Source: an uncultured Odoribacter sp. (GTDB taxonomy: Bacteria > Bacteroidota > Bacteroidia > Bacteroidales > Marinifilaceae). From it: a DNA stretch of 64,000 bases. The translations under genes were made by a program, and so were the position numbers. Shown here piece after piece: positions 33,637 to 42,430 of this stretch (position 1 is the stretch's first letter; each line of letters starts with the position of its first letter). The stretch spans positions 16,216 to 80,215 of the forward strand of contig CAJURM010000013.1 of the NCBI GenBank assembly GCA_910589025.1, written 5' to 3'. The notes beneath the pieces were generated by a model, which saw only the letters and a list, made by a program, of their open reading frames with translations, made no database searches and was not told the DNA's origin.

Positions 33637-35129
33637 CCCGGTCTGGAGCGGTTTAGCCGGCGTTTGCGGTTTAGCTGGAACCGGATTGTGGCAAAGAAGA
33701 GGACTGCGGCTAAAGGCAACAGAAAATTAAAATATTTCAGAAAATTCTTATAGTTTTCGTCCACCGGTTGTAAAGATGCAAAGGTGGCGAATTTATTACG
33801 CAGGCGGATAAGTCCGGAATTATCTGCCAGCCATTCGATAGAGTTGATGGCAAAATTGATATTATCCTGCCGGAGTACATGGGCATAGAGACCGATGTCA
33901 TTGATGAGGAAATCTGCATCCGTAATTGCTACAATGGCACTGTTATTATCGTCGTTTGTCAGCAAAGCGGCAACAATGGACTTGGGTTTATTGAAGTCGT
34001 TCCGGTTCCATTGATGCTGCAAGTTGAAAAAAATCGGAGCAGGCTTGGTACCGGAAAGAGAAGACGTGGTTGCCAAAGGTGCGAATATATACGTAGAATT
34101 AGTTTTTATCTGCTCAATACTGCTGGCAAAAGGCAGGAATATGGCATTCAGGCCGTGGGTGATTGTATGTTTGCTGAAATTTGTAATCATCGGCAGATAA
34201 GGGAAACTGACATTACTCTGATAGCTGATAAAACCGTTGTGCTGGTTGACCGTCATCGTCCCGCAGTTATTGTCCACAACAAAATCCGGGAGTATTTTCA
34301 ACCCTTTTTCAGCCAGAACATCTTCCAGTCCGGTTGGATTGATATAGCCGTTGTGCTGGCTTTCATTGAGTTGTCCTACCGCATGATTCAAAGCAACAAA
34401 CAGCCGGCCTCCGTTGGACAGGTATTTCTCGATTTGTTCCTTTTCATAAGGGGTATACATATCTTGCGGTCCGACGATACACAACACATTGAAGCGGTTC
34501 AGGTCGCCCGCATTGAAAAGTTTGATTACAGATATGTCCGTCAGATGTGAAAGTTCGTTAATAAGTTGAGGCATCTGTCCCAAGGAAGCTTCCCTGTGAC
34601 CGGAAACAAATGCAATATGGGGTTTTACGGTATCCGTCGTTTGCTTTAATATGCGGGTGATTTCATATTCGATAGGGGTATTGTGGTTGATATAGGGTAT
34701 CACCGACTGCTTGTTGCCGATTTTGATAACCGCACCCATAAACACATTCTGGATTTTTTCCATATCTCTTTCCCGAAGTTCTACCAGGATTGGCTGGATG
34801 CCGGATGCCAGTGCCATATTGCCTTTTTGTTCCGTGTTGGGATAGATGGTATTGATAGAAAAAGGTACCCGGCTCCGGGATTTATATTCCTTCACCAAAG
34901 AGATAAACTCTTTGGCCACCTTCTTGATGTCCTGAGGGAGGTCTTCTGTGATGTAAAAATCGATAGTAATGGGTTCTTTTATTTCCTGGATGGCTTCTTT
35001 GCTCACCTTGCTGAGGGAGTAGCGGTTATTAAACGTAAAGTCTATCCGGACAAAAAGAATAGCGGACAGGACATTTAGGAGCACAATGCCTATTATCGTA
35101 TAGAGATTATTTTTTATCAGTGTTTTCAT
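33624..35129 (-). CDS. GldG-like ABC transporter auxiliary protein
   Basis: A 501-residue protein with a TM helix at each end (TIIGIVLLNVLSAILFV and FLLPLAAVLFFATIRFQL) and a large extracytoplasmic middle, as in GldG. Recognisable parts are ITIDFYITEDLPQDIKKVAKEF and KPHIAFVSGHREASLGQM, typical of the ABC-type uncharacterised transport (DUF4350/GldG-like) domain. With the GldF-like permease and GldA-like ATPase it forms a complete transporter. In Flavobacterium this ABC complex is needed for gliding; the substrate is unknown. Non-gliding Bacteroidales also carry it. The start lies six bases after the permease stop. Confidence 0.87.
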   Translation of the reverse strand: MKTLIKNNLYTIIGIVLLNVLSAILFVRIDFTFNNRYSLSKVSKEAIQEIKEPITIDFYITEDLPQDIKKVAKEFISLVKEYKSRSRVPFSINTIYPNTEQKGNMALASGIQPILVELRERDMEKIQNVFMGAVIKIGNKQSVIPYINHNTPIEYEITRILKQTTDTVKPHIAFVSGHREASLGQMPQLINELSHLTDISVIKLFNAGDLNRFNVLCIVGPQDMYTPYEKEQIEKYLSNGGRLFVALNHAVGQLNESQHNGYINPTGLEDVLAEKGLKILPDFVVDNNCGTMTVNQHNGFISYQSNVSFPYLPMITNFSKHTITHGLNAIFLPFASSIEQIKTNSTYIFAPLATTSSLSGTKPAPIFFNLQHQWNRNDFNKPKSIVAALLTNDDNNSAIVAITDADFLINDIGLYAHVLRQDNINFAINSIEWLADNSGLIRLRNKFATFASLQPVDENYKNFLKYFNFLLPLAAVLFFATIRFQLNRKRRLNRSRPGYIE

Positions 35130-35135
35130 GTCAGT

Positions 35136-35858
35136 TCAATGTCTGATTTTGCAGATGAAAAATTTGGACAAAGATAAAAAGAGCGTGATTACCGATATGA
35201 AATAGACAACATCACGGGTGTCCAGAATACCTCTGGAAAGTGAGTCAAAATGTTCATCTATCGACAGATAGGTTAGTAATCCGGCTATAAACCCGTTCCC
35301 GCTTTGTTGTGCCAGAATACCAAAAAGCAGTTGGAAGCAAAGGCCTATCCCGAGGCTGATAAAGAACGCTGTGGCGGCTGTCCGGGCTAAAGAGGAGGCA
35401 AAAATACCAATGCTGATATAGCAGGCACTGATGCAGATAAGTCCGAAATATCCCAGAATGACCGGAGCTATATCAATGTGTCCTAAAGTAGCAACCGTGA
35501 AATAATAAGGAAGCGTCATGCACAGGGCAATGGCGATAAGAATCAGTTGGGAAAGAAATTTACCACCGATCAGTTGATGTGTTTTTATCGGTTTGGTTAA
35601 AAGCAACTCGAGTGTGCCGTTTCTTTTTTCATCGGCAATAGATTTCATGGTGAGCGTGTGTACCATGATAAAAGTTGTCCAGCTGATAACGATAAAAAAA
35701 GGCATCATGGAAGCCTGCCCCAGGTAAAAGATATTGGAAGACGACAGCCAACTGATAAATCCGCAGATGCAGAAGAACAGCAGGAAGCCGATATAAGTGC
35801 TCCATGAATTAAAAGCCGTATTTAATTCCTTCCTGATGATGATTTTTACAGTTCTCAT
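35136..35858 (-). CDS. GldF-like ABC transporter permease
   Basis: A 240-residue ABC-2 type permease with six hydrophobic helices. The family's ELxxAF-type start (IIRKELNTAFNSWSTYIGF) and the cytoplasmic coupling segment DEKRNGTLELLLTKPIKTHQ are clear. It lies four bases after the GldA-like ATPase and six before the GldG-like gene, so the three are one operon. Confidence 0.9.
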   Translation of the reverse strand: MRTVKIIIRKELNTAFNSWSTYIGFLLFFCICGFISWLSSSNIFYLGQASMMPFFIVISWTTFIMVHTLTMKSIADEKRNGTLELLLTKPIKTHQLIGGKFLSQLILIAIALCMTLPYYFTVATLGHIDIAPVILGYFGLICISACYISIGIFASSLARTAATAFFISLGIGLCFQLLFGILAQQSGNGFIAGLLTYLSIDEHFDSLSRGILDTRDVVYFISVITLFLSLSKFFICKIRH

Positions 35859-35862
35859 GAAT

Positions 35863-36783
35863 TTAATTTTGTGTCACTTGCCGGAAAATATCTTCCAGAC
35901 GGCGTTCAACGGGGATCAATTCTTTCAGATACCAGTGGTTTTGGTTGCAGGTATCAAAAATGGCTTTTTCAATATCATCTTCCTGCAACGATTTCAGTTC
36001 AAAACTTCCGTTGTCAAGAATATCAATACCTTCCACTCCGTTAATAAGAGCCAGGGCGTTGAATACATCATTCGTATTACCGCCTCGGATACTCAATTTC
36101 AAAATCTTTTCCTTATTGGATTTGCGAAGCTCGGCAGATGTTCCGTCAGCAACGATTTTTCCTTTATTGAGAATCAGCACCCGGTCGCAGGTAGCCTCAA
36201 TTTCGTCCAGTATATGGGAACTGAGGATAATGGTTTTTTCTTTTCCCGTATTTTTAATAAGTTCGCGAATCTCAACAATCTGATTGGGGTCCAGGCCTGT
36301 TGTCGGTTCATCCAGAATCACCACTTCCGGATCATGTATCAGGGCTTGTGCAAGCCCGACCCGTTGTTTATAGCCTTTCGACAATTCCTGTATATTCTTG
36401 TGTTTTTCATGCTCTAATCCGCACATCTTGAGCATATCCAGCACACGGGAGGTAATTTTGTAACGGGGCACATTGTGTATCTTGGCAATGAAAGTTAGAA
36501 AATCAATTACATTCATCTCGTCATACAGCGGATTGTGTTCCGGAAGATAGCCTATAACCTGTCTGAGTTTGTACGCGTGTTTGTGAATGGAGTATTTGCC
36601 GATGCACACATTTCCCTGGTCCGGAAAAAGGAAACAGGTAATAATTTTCATAATAGTGGTCTTTCCTGCTCCGTTGGGGCCGAGGAAACCCAGAATTTCT
36701 CCCTTTTTTACGGAAAAAGAAACCGAGTCAACAGCTTTTTGGGAACCGAAAGATTTTGATAAATTTTCTACCACTACATCCAT
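35863..36783 (-). CDS. GldA-like ABC transporter ATPase
   Basis: A 306-residue ATP-binding subunit. Walker A is GPNGAGKTT, the signature is ELSKGYKQRVGLAQAL, Walker B is EVVILDEPTTGLDP and the H-loop ILSSHIL. The ~80-residue C-terminal extension is usual for ABC-2/GldA ATPases. It is the first gene of the gldA-gldF-gldG set and has a consensus -7 element close upstream. Confidence 0.92.
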   Translation of the reverse strand: MDVVVENLSKSFGSQKAVDSVSFSVKKGEILGFLGPNGAGKTTIMKIITCFLFPDQGNVCIGKYSIHKHAYKLRQVIGYLPEHNPLYDEMNVIDFLTFIAKIHNVPRYKITSRVLDMLKMCGLEHEKHKNIQELSKGYKQRVGLAQALIHDPEVVILDEPTTGLDPNQIVEIRELIKNTGKEKTIILSSHILDEIEATCDRVLILNKGKIVADGTSAELRKSNKEKILKLSIRGGNTNDVFNALALINGVEGIDILDNGSFELKSLQEDDIEKAIFDTCNQNHWYLKELIPVERRLEDIFRQVTQN

Positions 36784-36803
36784 AAGCCAATGATTGTTTC
36801 ATG

Positions 36804-36811
36804 CAAATATA
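36804..36811 (-). promoter_or_regulatory. Likely -7 promoter element of the gldA operon
   Basis: Minus-strand TATATTTG (exact TAnnTTTG) lies 20 bases before the gldA-like ATG. No -33 TTTG at 19-21 bases. Confidence 0.5.
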
Positions 36812-36880
36812 ATCACCTCGGCATAGATGTATAAGGGTTTAACAAACTTTAACCGGGTCAGGGCCATGGAGGAGTTAAGG

Positions 36881-36939
36881 TGTCCGGAAAGTCTTAAAAT
36901 AAAGGAGATTTCTTTCCTTTATTTTAAGACTTTCAGACA
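36881..36939. repeat. Long near-perfect inverted repeat
   Basis: A perfect 20-bp inverted repeat (arms 36887-36906 and 36915-36934) has an 8-base loop. After a small asymmetric gap it extends by four more pairs (TGTC / GACA). It lies six bases beyond the lacI stop, before the gldA promoter. There is no T-run on the minus strand, so it is not a standard terminator, though such a hairpin could stop or stabilise the lacI transcript. Confidence 0.85.
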
Positions 36940-36944
36940 ATATT

Positions 36945-37979
36945 TCAGTCATTGAGATAAGAACGGTCGGAAGATTCGCGGATAATGAGTTCGCAGTTGA
37001 CAATCTCTTCCCGGGTACGGGCATGCTTATTGTTCAGAATTTGTTCGAATAACAGTTCTGCCGCCATCTCTCCGATTTTTTCCGGGAATTGGTTAACGGT
37101 ACTTACCGAAGGATTCATATACCGGGAACGTTTCGTATTGGAGAAGCCGAATACTGCAATGTCTTCGGGAATCCTCAGATTTTTTTCTTTGATGGCTTCA
37201 ATGGCTCCGATAGCCATATCGTCATTGATTCCGAAAATCGCGTCCGGTTTTTCTTTCATTTCCAAGAGTTTCCGGGTAGCATCCTTAGCTGCTTTCACTG
37301 AAAAATCATCACATCTGATAATATAATCCGTGTTAATTTCGAGCTTGTTCATCGTCATGGCTTTCAGGTAGCCCTTCATGCGGTTCTTTCCGATAGACAA
37401 TTGTTCCGGACCTGTAATCAGTGCAATTTTTTTGGCTCCTCCGTGGATTAGATGCTGAACGATTTTACAGGCGGCATCTGCATCGTCGGCAATGACTTTA
37501 GAGACATCCAGCTCCTTGGTCGTCCGGTCAAAAAGCACCAATGGCACCCCTTGGTTCTGGATATTTTTAATGTGATCGTAAGAGGTCGTGGCCCGGGAGA
37601 TGGAAAGGATAATTCCGTCCGTCCGGTTGGCCAGGAATACGTCTATATTTTTCTGTTCTTTTTCAAAACTCTCATTGGAAGAGGCAACCAATACATTATA
37701 ACCGTATTTGTCTGCTACTTCTTCAATTTTCTTTACCACATTAGCAAAAAACGTATTTACAATCTGGGGTACAACGACACCGATGGTATGGCTTTTGTGC
37801 GTTTTCAGAGCAACGGCAATCGGATTGGGACGGTAGCCCAATTCCTTGGCCAGTGCCTGGACGGTTTTCCGGGTTTGCTGGCTGATTTCCGGGTTGTCTT
37901 TCAATGCCCTGGATACAGTAGATACCGAGATATTTAATTGAGCGGCAAGGTCTTTGATTGTGATGGCTTTTTGTGTCAT
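36945..37979 (-). CDS. LacI family transcriptional regulator
   Basis: A 344-residue repressor. The N-terminal helix-turn-helix and hinge (ITIKDLAAQLNISVSTVSRA, then GYRPNPIAVAL) are textbook LacI/GalR, followed by a periplasmic-binding-like sensor domain (HTIGVVVPQIVNTFFANVVK, DGIILSIS, PDAIFGINDDMAIGA). The effector is probably a sugar, but no sugar genes are adjacent, so the target may be remote. It begins 20 bases after the 7TM-HD gene and may be read with it. Confidence 0.93.
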   Translation of the reverse strand: MTQKAITIKDLAAQLNISVSTVSRALKDNPEISQQTRKTVQALAKELGYRPNPIAVALKTHKSHTIGVVVPQIVNTFFANVVKKIEEVADKYGYNVLVASSNESFEKEQKNIDVFLANRTDGIILSISRATTSYDHIKNIQNQGVPLVLFDRTTKELDVSKVIADDADAACKIVQHLIHGGAKKIALITGPEQLSIGKNRMKGYLKAMTMNKLEINTDYIIRCDDFSVKAAKDATRKLLEMKEKPDAIFGINDDMAIGAIEAIKEKNLRIPEDIAVFGFSNTKRSRYMNPSVSTVNQFPEKIGEMAAELLFEQILNNKHARTREEIVNCELIIRESSDRSYLND

Positions 37980-37999
37980 ATCTCTAAGTTTTAATGGTA

Positions 38000-40114
38000 T
38001 TATGCTTTAGGGGACTCCGGATGATTACCTTCCGGGGAAGCGTTGTCGGAAGCGTCCGGTTGTTCTGTTTGTTTCAGTTTCGGATAAGAAATACGGGAAT
38101 GGTAAATGTTAGTGAGCATTTCGATGAAAACCCGTTTTACCCCGTCAATGTCCTTGAATGTGATTTCGGCATTCATAAACCGTCCGTCCTGCAACTGACC
38201 GTCAATGATGTTGTTTACTAACGCCGTAATATTTTCTTCCGTCTTATCCTGTAATGTCCGGGAGGCAGCCTCTACGGCATCGGCCATCATAACCACCGCA
38301 CACTCCTTGCTTATCGGATCCGGTCCGCTGTATGTAAAGGCGGCTTCGTCCACTGGCCTGTCCGGATATTTGTTGCGGAATGAATTGTAAAAATATTTCA
38401 CCTTGCTTTTGCCGTGATGGGTGCGTATAAAATTGATAATCGCTTCCGGCAGGTTGTATTTCTTGGCTAATTCCACGCCTTGTGTCACATGGTTTATAAT
38501 ACGACGGGCGCTTTCGTCAAAATCGCACTGGTCATGCGGATTGATTCCTCCGCTCTGGTTCTCAATAAAGAAAACAGGATCGTATGATTTGCCTATATCA
38601 TGATACAGCGCGCCCGTCCGGGTGAGCAGCGGATTGCCTCCGATACGGTAGATGGCTTCCTCTGCCAGGTTGGCAACCATTAGTGAATGCTGGAATGTAC
38701 CCGGAGCTTTTTTAGTCAGTGTCCGCAGAGCCGGGTGATTGGGATTGGATAACTCCATCAGGGTAATTTCGGAGGTAAACCCGAAAATGCGTTCAAAGAT
38801 ATATATCACCGGATAAGTCAGGCTTAACACCAGACTGTTGATCAACAACCAGAGCACCCCGAAGACATGGGACAGGCTGATTTCCCCTTCCTGTACTAAG
38901 ATAAAAGAGATATATACCGCCGTATAGGTTAGAAATGTCAGGAAAATAGAGAGAAAAAGTTGTCCTCTCCTTTGCAGTTGGGACAGGCTGAAAACAGAGA
39001 CGATACCTGCTGCCAGCTGCATGAACAGATACATATAATTGTTGGGGGCAAAATATGAAATCAGAAGACTGCTCCCCAACAGCAAATAGAGGGCCGAACG
39101 GCTGCCGACCAAAATATTGACAATGATAACAAAGAACAGTACCGGCAAGGCCAGCATATTGATACTTTGGTAGTAACCGATACTTCCCAGCATGACGGTG
39201 GCTAAAAACGTACCGTAAAGGAAGATAAATTCTTTGTTGTTGTAAAAAATCCGTTTTTTGGAATAATAGAAATAGAGGGAAAATATAATCAAAGCTGTCA
39301 GCGTCAGGATAATTTGTCCGCCGATAATTCGCAGATGGCTGGCGTAAGAACCTGCATTGTGCCGGTACTCCAGTTTTAGTGAATTCAGTAATTTCACCTT
39401 TTCCGGTGTCACCAACTCCCGTTTGGTGATAATAATCTCTCCGTTCCGCACCAGGCCGTGAGTCAGACTGATATTTTTCAGTTGGTTAAGCAGTTGTACG
39501 TGGGTCTTTGAGGCGTCAAACTCGAGGTTCGGGTGGATAAAATTGCTGATATTCAGACTTAATATGTGCTCCTTGACAGAGGCTGGTAAATTAGAATTGT
39601 CAATAAACTGGGTCATTGCCGAGTAGGCTTTTTTTAGTGTGGACACATTCGTAAAATCCACATCCTTGCCCATATTGTGATTGACGATTTTTATCGTTTT
39701 GATATTGGAGGGGTCCAATTCTTCCGGCACCTGAAGAATGCCCTTGTTATAAAGAGCTGCCAGTTTATTGCGGATCTGGTCAATGGCTGCGGCGGTATAG
39801 GCATTCCGGTATTTTTCCGTTGCTCTGGTAAATTTGGTCGTCTGTTTTTCTTTGACTTCCGTTTTCAGATTAAAAATCGGGGTTTGTTCCTCGGTAATTT
39901 TCTCCCGTTCGGCAGCCAATTCGGTTTCCGTCTTGTAGATAGGGAAATCAAAGGGAGCTTTCAGGGTTTCATAGCGCCAGGGAGAGCCTTTCTGAAATTC
40001 GTATTGAAAACTGCCGGCTTTAGGAAACAAGTGAACGATTGTCCCGCAAATCACCAGAATAACAATGATCCGGAACGTAATATTGAGCCTTCTTTTCAAA
40101 TGTTTATCCAGCAT
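38000..40114 (-). CDS. 7TM-HD phosphohydrolase, PgpH-like c-di-AMP phosphodiesterase
   Basis: A 704-residue membrane enzyme. One TM helix (IIVILVICGTIVHLFP) precedes a ~250-residue extracytoplasmic 7TMR-HDED domain (EKITEEQTPIFNLKTEVKEK). About seven TM helices (near 265-460) follow, then a cytoplasmic HD domain (about 480-670) with FQHSLMVANLAEEA, ALYHDIGKSYDP and IRTHHGKSK. The ending is a low-complexity Asp/Ser/Pro tail. This architecture is that of PgpH, which hydrolyses cyclic di-AMP in Listeria and others; I infer that role. No cyclase is in the window to confirm it. Confidence 0.88.
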   Translation of the reverse strand: MLDKHLKRRLNITFRIIVILVICGTIVHLFPKAGSFQYEFQKGSPWRYETLKAPFDFPIYKTETELAAEREKITEEQTPIFNLKTEVKEKQTTKFTRATEKYRNAYTAAAIDQIRNKLAALYNKGILQVPEELDPSNIKTIKIVNHNMGKDVDFTNVSTLKKAYSAMTQFIDNSNLPASVKEHILSLNISNFIHPNLEFDASKTHVQLLNQLKNISLTHGLVRNGEIIITKRELVTPEKVKLLNSLKLEYRHNAGSYASHLRIIGGQIILTLTALIIFSLYFYYSKKRIFYNNKEFIFLYGTFLATVMLGSIGYYQSINMLALPVLFFVIIVNILVGSRSALYLLLGSSLLISYFAPNNYMYLFMQLAAGIVSVFSLSQLQRRGQLFLSIFLTFLTYTAVYISFILVQEGEISLSHVFGVLWLLINSLVLSLTYPVIYIFERIFGFTSEITLMELSNPNHPALRTLTKKAPGTFQHSLMVANLAEEAIYRIGGNPLLTRTGALYHDIGKSYDPVFFIENQSGGINPHDQCDFDESARRIINHVTQGVELAKKYNLPEAIINFIRTHHGKSKVKYFYNSFRNKYPDRPVDEAAFTYSGPDPISKECAVVMMADAVEAASRTLQDKTEENITALVNNIIDGQLQDGRFMNAEITFKDIDGVKRVFIEMLTNIYHSRISYPKLKQTEQPDASDNASPEGNHPESPKA

Positions 40115-40137
40115 ATTATTGCCAATTTATCAGCCAA

Positions 40138-40145
40138 TAAAGATA
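40138..40145 (-). promoter_or_regulatory. Possible -7 element of the 7TM-HD gene
   Basis: Minus-strand TATCTTTATTGGC is nearly identical to the stretch before the four-helix bundle gene at 5551. It has one mismatch to TAnnTTTG and lies 23 bases before the ATG. Confidence 0.3.
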
Positions 40146-40157
40146 GAAAGAATTTAT

Positions 40158-40190
40158 AAAAAAAGGTCCTCGGAAGAGGACCTTTTTTTT
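40158..40190 (-). terminator. Bidirectional terminator after fabD
   Basis: A 10-bp perfect stem (AAAGGTCCTC / GAGGACCTTT) with a GGAA loop is flanked by A-runs and T-runs. It ends fabD on the minus strand just before the 7TM-HD promoter. Confidence 0.92.
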
Positions 40191-40194
40191 ATGG

Positions 40195-41070
40195 CTATTG
40201 AATACCAGAGGTTTCAAATTCCTTATTCAGTTTTTTAAATAATCCCTGGAGTACTTTCCCCGGGCCGATTTCCAGCATGCAGTCTGCACCGTCGGCAATC
40301 ATGTTTTTCATGATTTGGGTCCAGCGTACGGATGAAGTCAGCTGGGCAATCAGATTATTTTTTATCTGTTCCGGATCGGTATAAGGATTTGCATCCACAT
40401 TTTGATACACCGGACAAATCGGTGTATTAAAGGTCGTATGGGCAATGGCTTCCGCTAATTCCTGACGTGCCGGTTCCATTAACGGGGAGTGGAAAGCTCC
40501 GCCCACATTCAGGGGAACCACTCTTTTAGCTCCGGCTTCAGTCAGTTTCTGACAAGCGATTTCAATGCCTTTGTTGCTGCCGGAGATAACGATTTGTCCG
40601 GGACTGTTGTAGTTTGCCGGAACAACGACCTCGTCAATTTCTTCGCAGATGCGTGCCACGACGTCGTCGTCCATCCCTAAAACGGCGGCCATTGTGGAAG
40701 GATTGGCTTCGCAGGCTTTTTGCATGGCCAAAGCACGGGCATGAACCAGGCGCAGGCCATCTTCAAAAGAGAGGGCGCGGGCTGCCACCAAGGCAGAGAA
40801 TTCCCCCAGCGAGTGACCGGCTACCATGGCCGGCTTTTCTTCCAGGCTATCAGCTAAAATCACGGAATGTAAAAAAATGGCGGGTTGCGTCACCTTTGTT
40901 TGTTTCAAATCTTCATCCGTCCCGGAAAACATTAAATCCGTGATGCGGAAACCTAAAATATCATTGGCTTTTTCAAATAATTCCTTGGCTCTGGGAGAAG
41001 TTTCATACAACTCTTTTCCCATTCCGACAAATTGTGCTCCCTGACCGGGAAATACAAATGCTTTTTTCAT
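40195..41070 (-). CDS. fabD: Malonyl CoA-acyl carrier protein transacylase
   Basis: A 291-residue transferase that loads malonyl groups onto ACP for fatty-acid synthesis. The start FVFPGQGAQFVGMGKELY, the nucleophile elbow VAGHSLGEFSAL and the GGAFHSPLM motif with the catalytic His are intact. No other fab gene is adjacent. It follows folE after a 61-base gap and ends at a strong terminator. Confidence 0.96.
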   Translation of the reverse strand: MKKAFVFPGQGAQFVGMGKELYETSPRAKELFEKANDILGFRITDLMFSGTDEDLKQTKVTQPAIFLHSVILADSLEEKPAMVAGHSLGEFSALVAARALSFEDGLRLVHARALAMQKACEANPSTMAAVLGMDDDVVARICEEIDEVVVPANYNSPGQIVISGSNKGIEIACQKLTEAGAKRVVPLNVGGAFHSPLMEPARQELAEAIAHTTFNTPICPVYQNVDANPYTDPEQIKNNLIAQLTSSVRWTQIMKNMIADGADCMLEIGPGKVLQGLFKKLNKEFETSGIQ

Positions 41071-41131
41071 ACGTATAAAATTTTAATGATAGTAAATGTT
41101 AAGCTCTGCTACTGGCATATACCCGGAACAT

Positions 41132-41755
41132 TTAGTGTAAGCGGGAGCTTATCAGTCGTATAAACTCTTCCCGGGTAGCCAGTTTTTCAAAAGCCCCGCT
41201 GAAATCAGAAGTCGTGGTGACCGAGTTTTGTTTCTGCACCCCGCGCAGGCTCATGCACATGTGCTGGGCTTCAATTACCACGGCAACACCTAACGGGTGC
41301 AGGGTATTTTGGATACAGTTCTTTATTTCATAAGTCAGTCGCTCCTGGACTTGCAGACGGCGGGAATAGGTTTCCACTACCCGGGCAATTTTGCTCAACC
41401 CCGTGACATAGCCGTTGGGAATATACGCCACATGGGCTCTGCCGAAGAAAGGCAGCATGTGGTGCTCGCACAAAGAATAGAGTTCGATATCCTTGACAAT
41501 AACCATCTGGCGGTAATCTTCTTTGAACAGGGCGGAACGGAGTATGGATTCCGGGTTTTGGTGGTAACCCTGAGTCATAAATTGCATGGCTTTGGACACC
41601 CGCAGGGGCGTTTTAACCAATCCTTCCCGTTCCGGGTCTTCTCCCAGGAGTTTGAGTATCTCTTTGTAATGATAGCTGAGTTGTTCGGTTCTTTTCGTAT
41701 TGAAAAACTCTTCCTTGTGGTAAAACTCAGCCTCTTTATCTAATTCCGGCAACAT
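41132..41755 (-). CDS. folE: GTP cyclohydrolase I
   Basis: A 207-residue enzyme converting GTP to dihydroneopterin triphosphate for folate or related pterins. Zinc ligands are in LCEHHMLPFFG and in EAQHMCMSLRG. The active-site GYVTGLSKIARVVE and RLQVQERLT segments are present. It is divergent from the nfeD-floA pair and upstream of fabD. Confidence 0.96.
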   Translation of the reverse strand: MLPELDKEAEFYHKEEFFNTKRTEQLSYHYKEILKLLGEDPEREGLVKTPLRVSKAMQFMTQGYHQNPESILRSALFKEDYRQMVIVKDIELYSLCEHHMLPFFGRAHVAYIPNGYVTGLSKIARVVETYSRRLQVQERLTYEIKNCIQNTLHPLGVAVVIEAQHMCMSLRGVQKQNSVTTTSDFSGAFEKLATREEFIRLISSRLH

Positions 41756-41882
41756 CCTCTTTTATGAATTTGAATACTGAATACGATGCTAAAAAACGAC
41801 ACAAAGTAAATATAAAAAATTCTATAATGAAATTTTTTATGGATTCGCTTGGAGTAAATCTGTTGTTTTCATGATATTTTAC

Positions 41883-41890
41883 TATCTTTA
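41883..41890 (+). promoter_or_regulatory. Possible -7 element of the nfeD-floA pair
   Basis: TATCTTTA, one mismatch from TAnnTTTG, lies 64 bases before the chosen nfeD ATG. No -33 TTTG at the right distance. Confidence 0.28.
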
Positions 41891-41953
41891 CTCCGGTAGT
41901 AATAAATGTGCGGCGGGGAAGCTGTAAGTTTATCAAAATTAAATCAGTCGGTC

Positions 41954-42430
41954 ATGGAATGGGGTGCATTATTCCTGCTATTGGGAATTGGTTTCATTAT
42001 GGTAGTGTTGGAATTTTTGGTATTTCCGGGTACCAGCGTGGTAGGGCTTGTCGGTGTGGCGTGCATGGGCTGCGGCATTTATTTAGGGTATAAATTTTTC
42101 GGTGTTCCGGCGGGGCATTTTATCGTTTTGGGGACAGCTGTGGCGGGAATCTTCTTGACATGGTACAGCCTGCGGGCCCGTACCTGGAAAAGATTAAGTC
42201 TGGATACCCGGATCGACAGTAAAGTGGAAGGGGTGGATCCTGCTGTGAAAGCCGGGGATGCTGGGATTACTGTCGGGCGTCTGGCTCCGATGGGAAAAGT
42301 GAAAGTCGGGGACAGTGTCGTGGAAGCCTTGTCGGAATCAGGGTATGTCGATACTAACCGGGAGGTGGAAATCGTGAAAGTATATGCAGATAAAATAATT
42401 GTAAAATTAAAAACAGAAGAGCATGGATAA
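41954..42430 (+). CDS. NfeD family membrane protein
   Basis: A 158-residue short NfeD. Three hydrophobic segments (GALFLLLGIGFIMVVLEFLV and two more) are followed by a C-terminal OB-fold (GDAGITVGRLAPMGKVKVGD, then VEIVKVYADKIIVKL). The ATG giving MEWGALFLL was chosen; an in-frame ATG 48 bases upstream would add a polar leader unlike the family. NfeD proteins work beside flotillins in membrane microdomains. It overlaps floA by eight bases, so translation is coupled. Confidence 0.9.
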   Translation: MEWGALFLLLGIGFIMVVLEFLVFPGTSVVGLVGVACMGCGIYLGYKFFGVPAGHFIVLGTAVAGIFLTWYSLRARTWKRLSLDTRIDSKVEGVDPAVKAGDAGITVGRLAPMGKVKVGDSVVEALSESGYVDTNREVEIVKVYADKIIVKLKTEEHG

